From NCBI GenBank assembly GCA_025041195.1, contig JAKCFM010000001.1:124001-188000 (forward strand): a stretch of 64,000 bases of DNA, read 5' to 3'. Positions within the stretch are counted from its first letter, which is position 1; every line of letters starts with the position of its first letter. The stretch is from Halobacteriales archaeon YIM A00013 (lineage in GTDB: Archaea; Halobacteriota; Halobacteria; Halobacteriales; Haloarculaceae). The translations under genes were made by a program, and so were the position numbers. Under the pieces are notes generated by a model. That model ran no database searches, had not been told where the DNA came from, and saw only the letters and a list, made by a program, of their open reading frames with translations. This document shows, in pieces, positions 26,251 through 34,265 of this stretch.

Positions 26251-27168
26251 ATGGAGCTTGCCGTCCACGAATCGATATCGTTCAGTGTCCCACCAGATCG
26301 ACTCGCGGCTCAGCTTGAACGGCGTGGTCACGAGACGAAATGCATTGGTTCGGGCGAATCGGTCACCTCATACGATGGCGTGGTGACGTTCGACCACGAG
26401 GAGACATTGTACGACGCACCCTGGGTGCACTGCGTTCGAGCCGGCTACGATGAATTTCCGCGTGAATCCTACGCTGACAGCTCAACGATACTAACACACA
26501 GTCCCGGCATTCACGCGACAACAGTCGGCGACACTGTGCTGGGGTTCATGCTCCAGTTCGCCAGAAATCTTCACACCTATCGCGATCTCCAGCATGACGG
26601 AGCGTGGGCTCCCCAGTCCTACGACGATTCGTTCACGCTTGATGGCGAACGAATCACGATCGTCGGGCTCGGCACGCTGGGTCGGGGAGTGCTCCGGCGG
26701 GCAGACCGACTTGGCATGCACATTGATGGCGTTCGCCGGCGTCCACAGCCAGTTGAGGGTGTCGAGACGATCTATCCGCCAGCAGAGATTGAGGCGGCCG
26801 TCGCAGAGTCACGGTTTGTCGTCCTGTGTGTCCCACTCACGGATGACACCCGGGAGTTGATCGATGCGTCGGTGTTTTCGGCGATGGCAGAGGACGCCTA
26901 TCTGATTAACGTGGCGCGTGGCGACGTCGTTGCACAAGACGCCCTTCTCACTGCGCTCGAAACCGGACAGCTCGCGGGTGCAGCCATCGATGCACACTCA
27001 CAAGAGCCGCTCCCGGCCGACGACCCGCTGTGGTCGTTCGAGAACGTGATCATCACGCCGCATGCGGCCTCGCTCTCTGAGACGTATCCTGAGGAAATCG
27101 CTCGGCTGGCTGATCGAACGGCCCAACGAATCGCGGCCGGCAAGGAGCCGTTCGATCGCGTGGCCTGA
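26251..27168 (+). CDS. D-isomer-specific 2-hydroxyacid dehydrogenase
   Basis: This 305-aa protein has the NAD-binding Rossmann motif IVGLGTLGRGVLRRADRLGM, the substrate region VVLCVPLTDDTRELID, the catalytic Arg and Glu blocks (INVARGDVVAQDALL, AIDAHSQEPLPADDPLW) and the catalytic His in ENVIITPHAAS. The family reduces 2-keto acids or oxidises D-2-hydroxyacids; phosphoglycerate dehydrogenase, glyoxylate reductase and D-lactate dehydrogenase all belong to it, and the exact substrate cannot be read. No ACT domain is present, which argues against a full-length SerA. A palindromic site abuts the start. Confidence 0.88.
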   Translation: MELAVHESISFSVPPDRLAAQLERRGHETKCIGSGESVTSYDGVVTFDHEETLYDAPWVHCVRAGYDEFPRESYADSSTILTHSPGIHATTVGDTVLGFMLQFARNLHTYRDLQHDGAWAPQSYDDSFTLDGERITIVGLGTLGRGVLRRADRLGMHIDGVRRRPQPVEGVETIYPPAEIEAAVAESRFVVLCVPLTDDTRELIDASVFSAMAEDAYLINVARGDVVAQDALLTALETGQLAGAAIDAHSQEPLPADDPLWSFENVIITPHAASLSETYPEEIARLADRTAQRIAAGKEPFDRVA

Positions 27169-27205
27169 CCCCAGGACTATTTGTCGTGCTGTTCAACAAT
27201 CAAGC

Positions 27206-27535
27206 ATGCTCGACAGTTCGATTGCTATCGAACCCACCGACGGCGTGACGTTCGTCCTGACAGTCCACAATACTGGCGACGATCCCGTTGAGATCACGTT
27301 TCCAGACGCCTGTCTCGCAGAATTTGTCGTGTCGTCGGACGACGAGGAACAATGGCGATACAGCGATGGACGTATGTTCGCACAGATGGTCCAGACGCAA
27401 ACGATTGCGCCCGAGGATGCGCTGACGGTCCGCGCCACCTGGGACGCACCCACTCCGGGTGCCTACACCGTGCGGTCGTGGCTCACTGGTGATGTCGACT
27501 GCAGCGCAGCATCGGAATTTCGCGTGCCGGCCTGA
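27206..27535 (+). CDS. BsuPI-like domain protein
   Basis: A 109-aa, all-beta, acidic protein with FVLTVHNTGDDPVEITFPDA, QTQTIAPEDALTVRATWDAP and GAYTVRSWLTGDVDC. This pattern (immunoglobulin-like fold, NxGxxPV and PGxYTVxxWLTG) matches the BsuPI intracellular proteinase inhibitor family found in haloarchaea. No signal peptide. It ends one base before the stop of the convergent epimerase gene. An inhibitory role is only suggested by the family name. Confidence 0.75.
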   Translation: MLDSSIAIEPTDGVTFVLTVHNTGDDPVEITFPDACLAEFVVSSDDEEQWRYSDGRMFAQMVQTQTIAPEDALTVRATWDAPTPGAYTVRSWLTGDVDCSAASEFRVPA

Positions 27536-27536
27536 C

Positions 27537-28466
27537 TCAGAGCTCCGCAAGGAGCTCGCGGGCGACGCGACGAACTGATTCATCGGAAGAGAGTTCGTTT
27601 TTCCAGCCCAGCTCCAGCAGCTTATCGATCGGCAACAGGACGGTAGAAACGTCACCTTCCCAGCCGCGTTCGCCGCCAGTGTAGCTGTACTCTGGGTCGA
27701 GACCCATCTCATCGCTCACGATGTCGGCGATGGTGTCGACGTCCGTCGTTGTCTGTGTGGCGAGATTGAAGGTGTTGACCGGCTCATCAGCGTGTTCGAC
27801 GACATAACACATCGCATCGACGCATTCGGTGACGTGCATGTAGGATTTCGTCTGTTTTCCGTTGCCAAGGATCGTCAGTGACTCCGGATCGTCATCGAGC
27901 TTCTCGACGAAATCGGGCACCACACCGGCACCAAAGCGTGGGCCGACGATGTTGGCAAAGCGGAACGTCCAGACGGTGAAGTCGTGTGTGTTGCCATACA
28001 CGGAGAGGAGCGCCTCTTCACCGAGCTTGGTTGCCCCGTAGACGCTGATCGGTTCGAGCGGGCCGTACGATTCTGGCGTTGGCTCCCCGGCTTCGCCGTA
28101 CACGGTGCACGAGGAGGTAAAGGCAATATTGCTCACGCCAACCTCGTCCATTCGTTCGAGGATAGTGTGTGTCATCGAGCTGTTGGCCTCGAACTGCTGG
28201 CGTGGGTTGTCGGTGTCGACGTATTTGTCGGCCGCTGCGAGGTGGAACACGATATCGATCTCGTCGGTGATGATGTCGGCGACGACGGCTTCGTTCGACA
28301 GGTCGCCCTCAACGAATGTCGCCCCTTCGGGGACGGACTCGCGCACACCGTTCGAGAGGTCATCAACAGCGATAACGTCGTTATCTGTGGCAAGCTGTTC
28401 GACCAGCTGTGAGCCGATCAGCCCAGCACCGCCAGTAACGACGATCTGTTTGCCGGTGAGTTCCAT
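27537..28466 (-). CDS. NAD-dependent sugar nucleotide epimerase/dehydratase (GalE-like)
   Basis: This 309-aa extended short-chain dehydrogenase starts with the NAD-binding VVTGGAGLIGSQLVEQL. It has DIVFHLAAADKYVD, a catalytic Ser-Tyr-Lys set in FTSSCTVYGEAGEPTPES and VYGATKLGEEALL, and FRFANIVGPRFGAGVVPDF. It probably epimerises UDP-glucose or a related nucleotide sugar for surface glycans. The ATG at 28466 is chosen; upstream in-frame sequence overlaps the divergent trm56 promoter. It converges with the BsuPI-like gene. Confidence 0.88.
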   Translation of the reverse strand: MELTGKQIVVTGGAGLIGSQLVEQLATDNDVIAVDDLSNGVRESVPEGATFVEGDLSNEAVVADIITDEIDIVFHLAAADKYVDTDNPRQQFEANSSMTHTILERMDEVGVSNIAFTSSCTVYGEAGEPTPESYGPLEPISVYGATKLGEEALLSVYGNTHDFTVWTFRFANIVGPRFGAGVVPDFVEKLDDDPESLTILGNGKQTKSYMHVTECVDAMCYVVEHADEPVNTFNLATQTTTDVDTIADIVSDEMGLDPEYSYTGGERGWEGDVSTVLLPIDKLLELGWKNELSSDESVRRVARELLAEL

Positions 28467-28547
28467 ATCGGGTGTGGTGGCGATCGGCGTAAGTGTATTC
28501 CGATCGCTGGTGCAGAAGGTGTTTGGTCGCCCACGACAACGGTCTGT

Positions 28548-29087
28548 ATGGAAGATCGTACAGTCAGCGTGTTGCGGCTGGGTCATCGCCCCGGCCGCGA
28601 CGATCGCATGACCACCCACGTGGGGTTGACTGCGCGCGCGCTGGGCGCCGATCGGGTCTATCTTTCACCCAGTGCGTCGCATTCAGAGCGGACGATCACC
28701 GACATTACCGACCGGTTCGGCGGTCCGTTTGCGGTGGAGCTGACCGACGAACCACGACGCATTCTCAACGAGTTCGATGGGACGATCGTTCATCTGACGA
28801 TGTATGGGCTCCCAGTACAGACCGTTGAAGCGGAGATTCGCGACCCCGGCGACGATCTGCTCTGTGTCGTCGGCTCACAGAAGGTTTCGTTCGACGTGTA
28901 TGAGCGTGCCGATTACAACGTCGCCGTGACGAATCAGCCACATTCGGAGGTTGCGGGGCTTGCCGTGTTTTTAGATCGGCTGTTTGAAGGCGATGAACTC
29001 GATCGGGAGTGGGTCGATGCCGACCGGCAGGTCATCCCGAAGGAGACGGGCAAGAAGGTGGTGCCCACAGAGTCGCTCGATGAGTGA
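28548..29087 (+). CDS. trm56: tRNA (cytidine(56)-2'-O)-methyltransferase aTrm56
   Basis: This 179-aa SPOUT methyltransferase has the N-terminal VLRLGHRPGRDDRMTTHVGL, typical of archaeal Trm56. HLTMYGLPVQ and the knotted SAM-binding region VVGSQKVSFDVYERADYNV with AVTNQPHSEVAGLAVFLDRL complete the family pattern. It methylates the ribose of C56 in the T-loop of tRNA, stabilising the D/T-loop contact. Its stop codon overlaps the start of the cupin/zinc gene (TGATG), so both are translationally coupled. Confidence 0.95.
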   Translation: MEDRTVSVLRLGHRPGRDDRMTTHVGLTARALGADRVYLSPSASHSERTITDITDRFGGPFAVELTDEPRRILNEFDGTIVHLTMYGLPVQTVEAEIRDPGDDLLCVVGSQKVSFDVYERADYNVAVTNQPHSEVAGLAVFLDRLFEGDELDREWVDADRQVIPKETGKKVVPTESLDE

Positions 29088-29662
29088 TGGAACGGAGTGG
29101 GCTCAAGCAGCTGGCTGCTGATTCGCGCTCCGGTGGCGAGCGGTATTCGCTCGGCGATTCGCTGGGGACGGAGGCCTGTGCGATAAACTGGTATGTGATC
29201 GAGGCGGGGGAAGAGCTCCCCGGGGGCGTTCACGCTCACGGCGATCAGGAAGAGCTGTTTGTGGTGCGTTCGGGAACGGCAACGTTCGAGACGTTCGACG
29301 GGCGCGTTTCCGTTGGTGCTGACGAGGCGATTCGATTCGAGCGGGATGAGTTTCATCACGGGTACAATGCTGGGCCGTCGACGCTGGAGCTAGTGGCAAT
29401 TGGTGCACCGAAAGACACCAGCGAGATTTTTGTGCCGTTTGCGTGTGCCGACTGTGGTCACCAGTGGCTGCAATTGGAGACTGACGGGCGGATTACCTTC
29501 GAGTGTAACGGCTGTGGAACGACGAAAACGCCGCTGTTGCGCTGTCCAGCGTGTGAAACAGGTGGGCTCTCGTGCCGGCTTGATGCGGACTGTGCGCCGA
29601 TCGTTCGGTGTGATGAGTGTGGAGAGACGTTCGATCGTTCGAATTTCGATTTGGGGTTCTAG
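29087..29662 (+). CDS. Cupin domain plus zinc-ribbon protein
   Basis: A 191-aa two-domain protein. Residues about 30-110 form a cupin with the metal-binding motif GGVHAHGDQEELFVV and a second box around EFHHGYNAGPSTL. The C-terminal 80 residues hold three zinc-binding pairs: CADCGHQW with ECNGCG, RCPACE, and RCDECGETFD. The start at 29087 overlaps the trm56 stop by one base. Coupling to an RNA modification enzyme and the rubredoxin-like knuckles suggest an RNA-related or sensing role, but that is speculation. A shortened copy of its 3' end lies about 500 bp downstream at 30153-30248. Confidence 0.85.
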   Translation: MERSGLKQLAADSRSGGERYSLGDSLGTEACAINWYVIEAGEELPGGVHAHGDQEELFVVRSGTATFETFDGRVSVGADEAIRFERDEFHHGYNAGPSTLELVAIGAPKDTSEIFVPFACADCGHQWLQLETDGRITFECNGCGTTKTPLLRCPACETGGLSCRLDADCAPIVRCDECGETFDRSNFDLGF

Positions 29663-29675
29663 AATACTGGACTGT

Positions 29676-29879
29676 TTATTCATAAGCAGTGATCAATAAG
29701 ACGATAAGGAAACAACCGGCTGCAATGAGAAAGAGTAACGAATCGCTCCCGGCTATCTCACCGGACCGTAGCACATTTCGCAAGCCGATATACCCATTCA
29801 CAACAAATGCGATAGCGATCGCAAGAATTCCAAGCGCATCTTTTGGATTCTCAGCAACGATGTATTTCTTTCCATCCAC
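29676..29879 (-). CDS. Small two-helix membrane protein
   Basis: A 67-aa frame with two hydrophobic segments (ALGILAIAIAFVVNGYIGL and SLLFLIAAGCFLIVLLITAYE) behind a short charged start MDGKKYIVAENPKD. The sequence is AT-richer than the core genes and marks the beginning of the accessory region. Function unknown. It converges with the cupin gene. Confidence 0.55.
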   Translation of the reverse strand: MDGKKYIVAENPKDALGILAIAIAFVVNGYIGLRNVLRSGEIAGSDSLLFLIAAGCFLIVLLITAYE

Positions 29880-29970
29880 TATACATCAACTAGCAATTTT
29901 AATATAATAAGAGATTAGGATATAATTGGGCACTAGAACAAACAGCACCGAGTCTTTCTGGATTGCTAGG

Positions 29971-30106
29971 GTGAACGTTCTACAGCTCCGTGACTTGGAA
30001 GGTTGAGCTGTTGGTGTTCATCTGAGGTCCGAGAATGGTGACAAACAATGGTTCTATCATGACCAATCCGAGTCAATCGTTGAAGATCCCCTCAAAAATA
30101 TCTCAT
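29971..30106 (+). pseudogene. Dead fragment of the 43996-type zinc protein
   Basis: Read in one frame, this stretch gives VLQLRDLEG, a TGA stop, AVGVHLRSENGDKQWF, YHDQSESIVEDPLKNIS. It aligns without gaps to the C-terminal third of the proteins at 43996-44355 (QLRDPLQDRAVGVHLRANDG...) and 63688-64000 (DPMENRSVGVHL...GDILKEIS). The stop replaces the conserved Arg (CGA to TGA), and no N-terminal part is found upstream. It is therefore an old remnant. Its last residues (LKNIS) resemble the 63-kb copy more than the 44-kb copy. Confidence 0.75.
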
Positions 30107-30152
30107 GGAGGAATCGATATTCCTGAATCGTCGTGTACCCTTTATATATCAG

Positions 30153-30248
30153 ACTGAAATCGTAGCAATCGGCGCACCGAAAGACACCAGCGAGATTTTT
30201 ATGTCGCTTGCGTGTGCCGATCGTTCGAATTTCGACTTGGAGTTTTAG
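30153..30248 (+). pseudogene. Internally deleted copy of the cupin/zinc gene 3' end
   Basis: The frame EIVAIGAPKDTSEIFMSLAC continues ADRSNFDLEF and stops. It matches the intact gene at 29389-29662 on both sides, but the roughly 180 bp encoding the zinc pairs are missing. The junction joins GTGTGCCGA directly to TCGTTCGAATTTC, and short CGA/CGATCG homologies at the ends suggest slippage or recombination between small repeats. It has no start codon context and should be inactive. Confidence 0.8.
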
Positions 30249-30315
30249 CGAGAGATGGAAAATAATAGAATATTGGAGGGATGGCGTGTTTGAGCTACGT
30301 CTCAATATCTGGATT

Positions 30316-31152
30316 TCATGTGCAGCTGTACACTGAAATTTCGTCTTGTGCAGTCCAATTTCGGGGGACTCGGAGACCAGTGACGTCTAGCATCCCGATA
30401 CCGATTTTAAAGTTAAACTGGGTTATGATATCTCTTGCCTGTTTCCATGTGTGAACGTAATCTGCATAGGCGACTGGAGCAGGGCTTTCTGGACCATTGT
30501 GTTGTACCTCGATAGATATGCTCCCTGTAACATGGCTACTGCTCCGTTCTTCCATCTGTTTTCTATCATTAACTTTGAAAATAACGCCTTCGGGCTTTGT
30601 ATCTTTCCCGTATGAAAATTCGAACCCTTTGGCTGAATTTGGGACCATTTGCAATTCAGAGGGATTGTAGGTGATAGAGACTCCATCTTCTGGTGCAGAA
30701 AGGGCACCTTGCCACTCGTCAATCGGCCGCACGTCGAACCCCCAACTGAGGGTTATCCCGATAGCGTTCCCACCGCGTACACAGTAGCCACCAAGTCCCA
30801 TATAACTAGCATCCGGACCTCCTGGAGGGTTGTAAATATCCTGGGGAGAGGGTTCACTCGTGGTTTGTGGTTTCGTACGAATGCTTCGCTGTGAACCTGG
30901 GACTGTTCCCCCATCTTCTGATTCCGTTGGATCTACTGCTATCACTGATAATGAGAATGGTAATTCATACTCTGCTGCGATTTCGTATGCTCTGGTAAAT
31001 TTGCCATTACGGAGCGCTTTCTCTATTGTGGTTTCAATTTTGGGATTTGTTTCTTGGTTTTCTCGATATTGTGCTGTTGTGACTCCTGACGGGAGGGGCA
31101 ATGCTGCTGCACACATTGCTCCCTTCATAAGAGACCTCCTCGAAATTTTCAT
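30316..31152 (-). CDS. Tat-exported protein of unknown function
   Basis: A 278-aa protein from ATG 31152 with the twin-arginine signal KISRRSLMKGAMCAAALPLP. The mature part includes FTRAYEIAAEYELPFSLSVI and a segment with YNPPGGPDASYMGLGGYCV. Later, IGITLSWGFDVRPIDEW and a long beta-rich C-terminal half appear. Two late Cys residues (YCVRGG and YSCT) could pair. I do not recognise the family. Codon use is AT-richer than core neighbours, suggesting transfer. It stands alone before a small membrane protein gene on the same strand. Confidence 0.65.
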   Translation of the reverse strand: MKISRRSLMKGAMCAAALPLPSGVTTAQYRENQETNPKIETTIEKALRNGKFTRAYEIAAEYELPFSLSVIAVDPTESEDGGTVPGSQRSIRTKPQTTSEPSPQDIYNPPGGPDASYMGLGGYCVRGGNAIGITLSWGFDVRPIDEWQGALSAPEDGVSITYNPSELQMVPNSAKGFEFSYGKDTKPEGVIFKVNDRKQMEERSSSHVTGSISIEVQHNGPESPAPVAYADYVHTWKQARDIITQFNFKIGIGMLDVTGLRVPRNWTAQDEISVYSCT

Positions 31153-31347
31153 ACTCTGCGACCACAAATATTAATATATATGGCAACTATATAAAATTAT
31201 CTTACACTATATTAAAATACAGAATAGAAGTGATTTCACTTTATAATTTTATGGTTTCATATCTGGTGGTCCTGTAGAGATTATCTCTTCTGTGATAATT
31301 AAGGGTGGGTGAAAATAAAAATTCGGAAATGTCGCTGCCCCCTGCTC

Positions 31348-31677
31348 TTAAGCGGCTAATCTCCCCGATCTATTTTGAAACTTATAAATGAAAATTGACA
31401 TACAGCAAATGACAACACCAAGGATAAACACGCCAGTAGCTATTTCTCCAGGAGCGAGAACGTGTTCTTGCTGTCCGGTTACAAGAATATATCCTTGCGC
31501 TAGCTGGGCTTGAATGGAGGTCACAAAGAAGAATCCAGCAGCACTAATAGTTCCAACAATGACACTCCAACGGAGCTGTGCGTTCCGAGGAAGGTTGAGA
31601 CGGCTTGTGTCAATATAGACGAGACCCACAGCCAACAGCACAACGATGGGGGAAAGGGAGAGTGGATTGATGCTCAT
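31348..31677 (-). CDS. Small membrane protein, three helices
   Basis: This 109-aa protein has three hydrophobic segments (SPIVVLLAVGLVYI, SVIVGTISAAGFFFVTSI and IATGVFILGVVICCMSIFIY) and a short positively charged C-terminus. No motif recognised. It lies 195 bp upstream of the Tat-exported protein on the same strand, so they could share an operon, but spacing is loose. Confidence 0.6.
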   Translation of the reverse strand: MSINPLSLSPIVVLLAVGLVYIDTSRLNLPRNAQLRWSVIVGTISAAGFFFVTSIQAQLAQGYILVTGQQEHVLAPGEIATGVFILGVVICCMSIFIYKFQNRSGRLAA

Positions 31678-31832
31678 GTGTACACTATGCGACTAAAACA
31701 ATATTACTATGTCTGTTAGGTTTTGAGAATATCAAAACAACCAGAGGAAAAATTGGTGGTGAGTTGACTAATCACGGAAGTAGAACATTTGAGTGCTCGC
31801 TCGCAAGTTGCCACCGATTTTGTTTGCTTCTC

Positions 31833-32141
31833 TCACTCAGCCAATCCTTGTCCCACACCGAGCGCGACGCCGAGCGTAAGCACGGTGCCAAACGCCCCAG
31901 CGACGAGCGTTCCGGTGGCGGTTCCTAGTCCAGGCACTCCATAGTCAGTGAACAGTCCAGCAACGATCACCGTCGCGTGATCGCTCGCTCCAGTGAGTTC
32001 GGCGGCGTGTTCGAGTGGTTCGATGTAGCCAACGGCTCCGGCACCGATCGCAAACAGCGGCGACACAGCCACCAACAGGGCAAGTCCACCGATCGCTTTG
32101 ATCATCCAGTCGCGATCGATCTGCGAACCCTGCACGTTCAT
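31833..32141 (-). CDS. CbiN-like / PDGLE-type accessory membrane protein
   Basis: This 102-aa protein has two membrane helices (IKAIGGLALLVAVSPLFAIGA and LVAGAFGTVLTLGVALGVGQ) around an extracytoplasmic loop. That topology and its 4-bp overlap with cbiM are those of the CbiN or PDGLE accessory component of cobalt/nickel ECF transporters. The PDGLE-like element appears as GYIEPLEHAAELTG. It helps load the CbiM core with metal. No CbiQ or CbiO gene follows. Confidence 0.8.
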   Translation of the reverse strand: MNVQGSQIDRDWMIKAIGGLALLVAVSPLFAIGAGAVGYIEPLEHAAELTGASDHATVIVAGLFTDYGVPGLGTATGTLVAGAFGTVLTLGVALGVGQGLAE

Positions 32142-32776
32142 GCCTGTGCCCCCTGTCGATTCGCGTCACTTGCCGGCGATCCAGTCGTCTCTAACAGCCA
32201 CACGCCGAGCAGCGTCAGTAGCCCTTCACCGACGCCGAGCAGCGCGTGACCGCCACCCATGACGACGACCGTCGTCACCAGCTCGTAGCCAAATGCGGGG
32301 CTGAGTCCCAGTTCGATCCCAGCAGCGAGTGCCGCAAGCGTGATTGAGCCCCAGCCGGCGGCGACGATAGCGGTCGGCCGGTGGTAGCCAGCGAGCAGCT
32401 GATAGATCGCATAGCCACCAAGCGTCTCAACGATCGCCATGTTGAACACGTTCGCACCCAGCGCGAGCACGCCGCCATCACCGAAGACGAACGCCTGAAT
32501 GGCGAGCACGATCGACACCGACACGATCCCGAGCCGTGGGCCGAGGACGATCGCCGCCAGCGCACCACCGACGAAATGCGCACTGACGGGCGTGGGAAGC
32601 GGCCAGTTGAGCAACTGCGCCGCGAAAATCCCCGCGGTAACGATGGCAAACAGCTGGATGCGCGCCGTCGAAAGCGTGCCACGAAGTCTGTGTAAACACG
32701 TTCCGACGACGAGACTCGAAACGACTAGCAACGCGCCAACCATCCATGGATGTAAAAATCCGTCTGGTGTGTGCAT
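32138..32776 (-). CDS. cbiM: CbiM, core membrane component of a cobalt/nickel ECF transporter
   Basis: This 212-aa membrane protein begins with the metal-binding N-terminus MHTPDGFLHP (His2 is a known ligand in the family) and has six or seven helices. It includes the second-His motif NWPLPTPVSAHFVGGALAAI and FGDGGVLALGANVFNMAI. It takes up Co or Ni, usually for cobalamin or metalloenzymes, together with CbiN/PDGLE, CbiQ (EcfT) and CbiO (EcfA). The last two are absent next to it: after the overlapping accessory gene the sequence turns into an AT-rich accessory region. It may depend on ECF parts encoded elsewhere. Confidence 0.92.
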   Translation of the reverse strand: MHTPDGFLHPWMVGALLVVSSLVVGTCLHRLRGTLSTARIQLFAIVTAGIFAAQLLNWPLPTPVSAHFVGGALAAIVLGPRLGIVSVSIVLAIQAFVFGDGGVLALGANVFNMAIVETLGGYAIYQLLAGYHRPTAIVAAGWGSITLAALAAGIELGLSPAFGYELVTTVVVMGGGHALLGVGEGLLTLLGVWLLETTGSPASDANRQGAQA

Positions 32777-33215
32777 ACGTCTGATCTGTTCGTGATCACT
32801 AATAAACGCTCGTCCGCGACTGACGCTTCACCTTCATACCGGTCTCCGCAAGAGAAATGATATGAAAAATCACGACGCAATTTCGACCCATGTCATGGTT
32901 TCCCTCGATGAGGTTCTGGAGCAGGCAACGTGGTTCGTCGGGGAGTTCGTAGGCTGGGAACCGATCGTTCACCGTCTCAGCGTCCAAAAACCACCGTTCG
33001 ATGTCATATCCGGAGAGAATGACAGAATGGCCATCTACAACTCGTCTTCCGGGACCAGACTGATCTACTCCCTGTTGGGCTATTTAATGGAATTGGATAT
33101 ATGATGTTACGTTTGGAAACTCCCGAAACGATCCCATCTGTTGATCTCTTGGAATAAGTGCAATAATATCATAGATATCGGCAGGATTTTTCACTCTTAA
33201 ACTTTATCATTGTCT
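32777..33215. other. Gap upstream of cbiM holding a gene fragment
   Basis: A 439-bp stretch between the divergent cbiM and kinase genes. It contains a probable minus-strand gene fragment (32799-33083), an AT-rich end with TATA-like sequence before 33216, and no intact gene. Confidence 0.5.
32799..33083 (-). pseudogene. Possible fragment of an unknown gene
   Basis: An open minus-strand frame of 95 codons reads VVDGHSVILSGYDIERWFLD ... ELPDEPRCLLQNLIEGNHDM ... Composition fits haloarchaeal coding sequence better than the overlapping plus-strand frame. There is no ATG or GTG near its upper end, which opens directly after a TAA. A TTG at 32987 would give 62 residues. It is most likely a truncated gene. 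No family recognised. Confidence 0.35.
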
Positions 33216-34265
33216 ATGATTATCCGTAGTGACCGGCTCGATACCCTCACAGCTGCTTGCGATGGTATCAGCTCACGAGATCATCTCACGGCAGCGTCGC
33301 AGTCGTCACGCGGTTTCACGTTTTTTGTGAATTCGGAATCCACCGACGATACGCCAACGTACGTGCTCAAACTCGCAAAGATTGGCGACGACGATTCCGA
33401 GGTGAGCGAAATTTATCGCACAGCCCTCCCTTCTGACGCAACTGCTGTTCGGAAGCTTGCGGTTGAAGCGAGTGTACTACTGCAACTTTCAGCGACGGCT
33501 GTGCCAGTTCCTGCAGTATGTAATCGCGTTACTGACCCAGGCGGTGAGTTTCCACGCTATATTTTGATGGAATATGTCGACGGGATCGTGTTAGTGGAAT
33601 TGGGTGACTTACTGTCCACAACACAGAAATATGATATAATCGAACAGCTTGGTCGGTATCTCGCAGTTGTTCACGAGACTTTTTCGTTCGATCGATTCGG
33701 GGAGTTGGAAGTGATCAATGGTGAGTTGCGGGTTGCAGACGGGGCTAATCGTTGGGTAGATCTGTTCGATATTGAGATAGCGCAAGCGATCAAGCGCCTA
33801 GAGCAGACACCGCTTGCAGATTTGGCGCGACCGGCCCGAGAGTGGTACAACGATCGACGGGGCGAATTAGCCCACGAATTCAATTCAACGGCGATTCACG
33901 AAGATCCCAACCCACTGAATATTCTCATAGAGAATAATTCGACGCCAACAATCAGTGCGATTGTCGATTGGGAAGATATCATGGCCGGACCACCGGAACT
34001 GCAAATTACAATAGCCACCATCATGCTTGATCGACAGCTTGGAGATCTTGAGAGGCCCACGATCAGGCGTAGACTTTTGACCGGCTATGAAGCAGTTCGG
34101 GATCTTCCAACAGGCCATGAACAGCGTGTTGCGCTGTATACATTGAGACAGTGGCTCCAGTCATTCAGCAATCTTCAGCCCGGTCTTGATACCACTGAGG
34201 GACGTGGGGCGGCCGTCGAACGGCATGCACGATCCGTGTTCGAGGAGCTCGTAGGAACCCCTTGA
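33216..34265 (+). CDS. Aminoglycoside-phosphotransferase-family kinase
   Basis: This 349-aa protein of the APH/choline-kinase fold has an N-lobe with TYVLKLAKIG (candidate ATP-binding Lys), EASVLLQLSATAVPVPAV and the hinge FPRYILMEYVDGIVL. The catalytic loop is IHEDPNPLNILIEN (HxDxxxxN, with Glu in the second position) and the metal motif IVDWEDIMAGPPELQI. Such enzymes phosphorylate small molecules; antibiotic resistance is only one use. Downstream genes (NUDIX, SDR, nucleotidase-type phosphatase) suggest small-molecule or nucleotide metabolism. The ATG at 33216 is preferred to a TTG two codons earlier. Confidence 0.85.
   Translation: MIIRSDRLDTLTAACDGISSRDHLTAASQSSRGFTFFVNSESTDDTPTYVLKLAKIGDDDSEVSEIYRTALPSDATAVRKLAVEASVLLQLSATAVPVPAVCNRVTDPGGEFPRYILMEYVDGIVLVELGDLLSTTQKYDIIEQLGRYLAVVHETFSFDRFGELEVINGELRVADGANRWVDLFDIEIAQAIKRLEQTPLADLARPAREWYNDRRGELAHEFNSTAIHEDPNPLNILIENNSTPTISAIVDWEDIMAGPPELQITIATIMLDRQLGDLERPTIRRRLLTGYEAVRDLPTGHEQRVALYTLRQWLQSFSNLQPGLDTTEGRGAAVERHARSVFEELVGTP

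Larger units (their letters stand above)
29880..30315. other. Remnant-bearing intergenic region
   Basis: 436 bp without an intact gene. It contains the two gene fragments listed separately (29971-30106 and 30153-30248) in otherwise AT-rich sequence with a TATA-like TTTATATATC at 30141-30150. It appears to be a scar of past recombination. Confidence 0.6.

Noticed and set aside
32862-33104. Plus-strand 80-aa gene between cbiM and the kinase
   Set aside because: The opposite strand has more haloarchaeal-like composition in the same place, and the plus-strand frame has no recognisable features.
33216-34265. Antibiotic-resistance gene
   Set aside because: The fold is that of aminoglycoside phosphotransferases, but the family is broad and haloarchaea do not need this resistance; named only as a kinase of that family.
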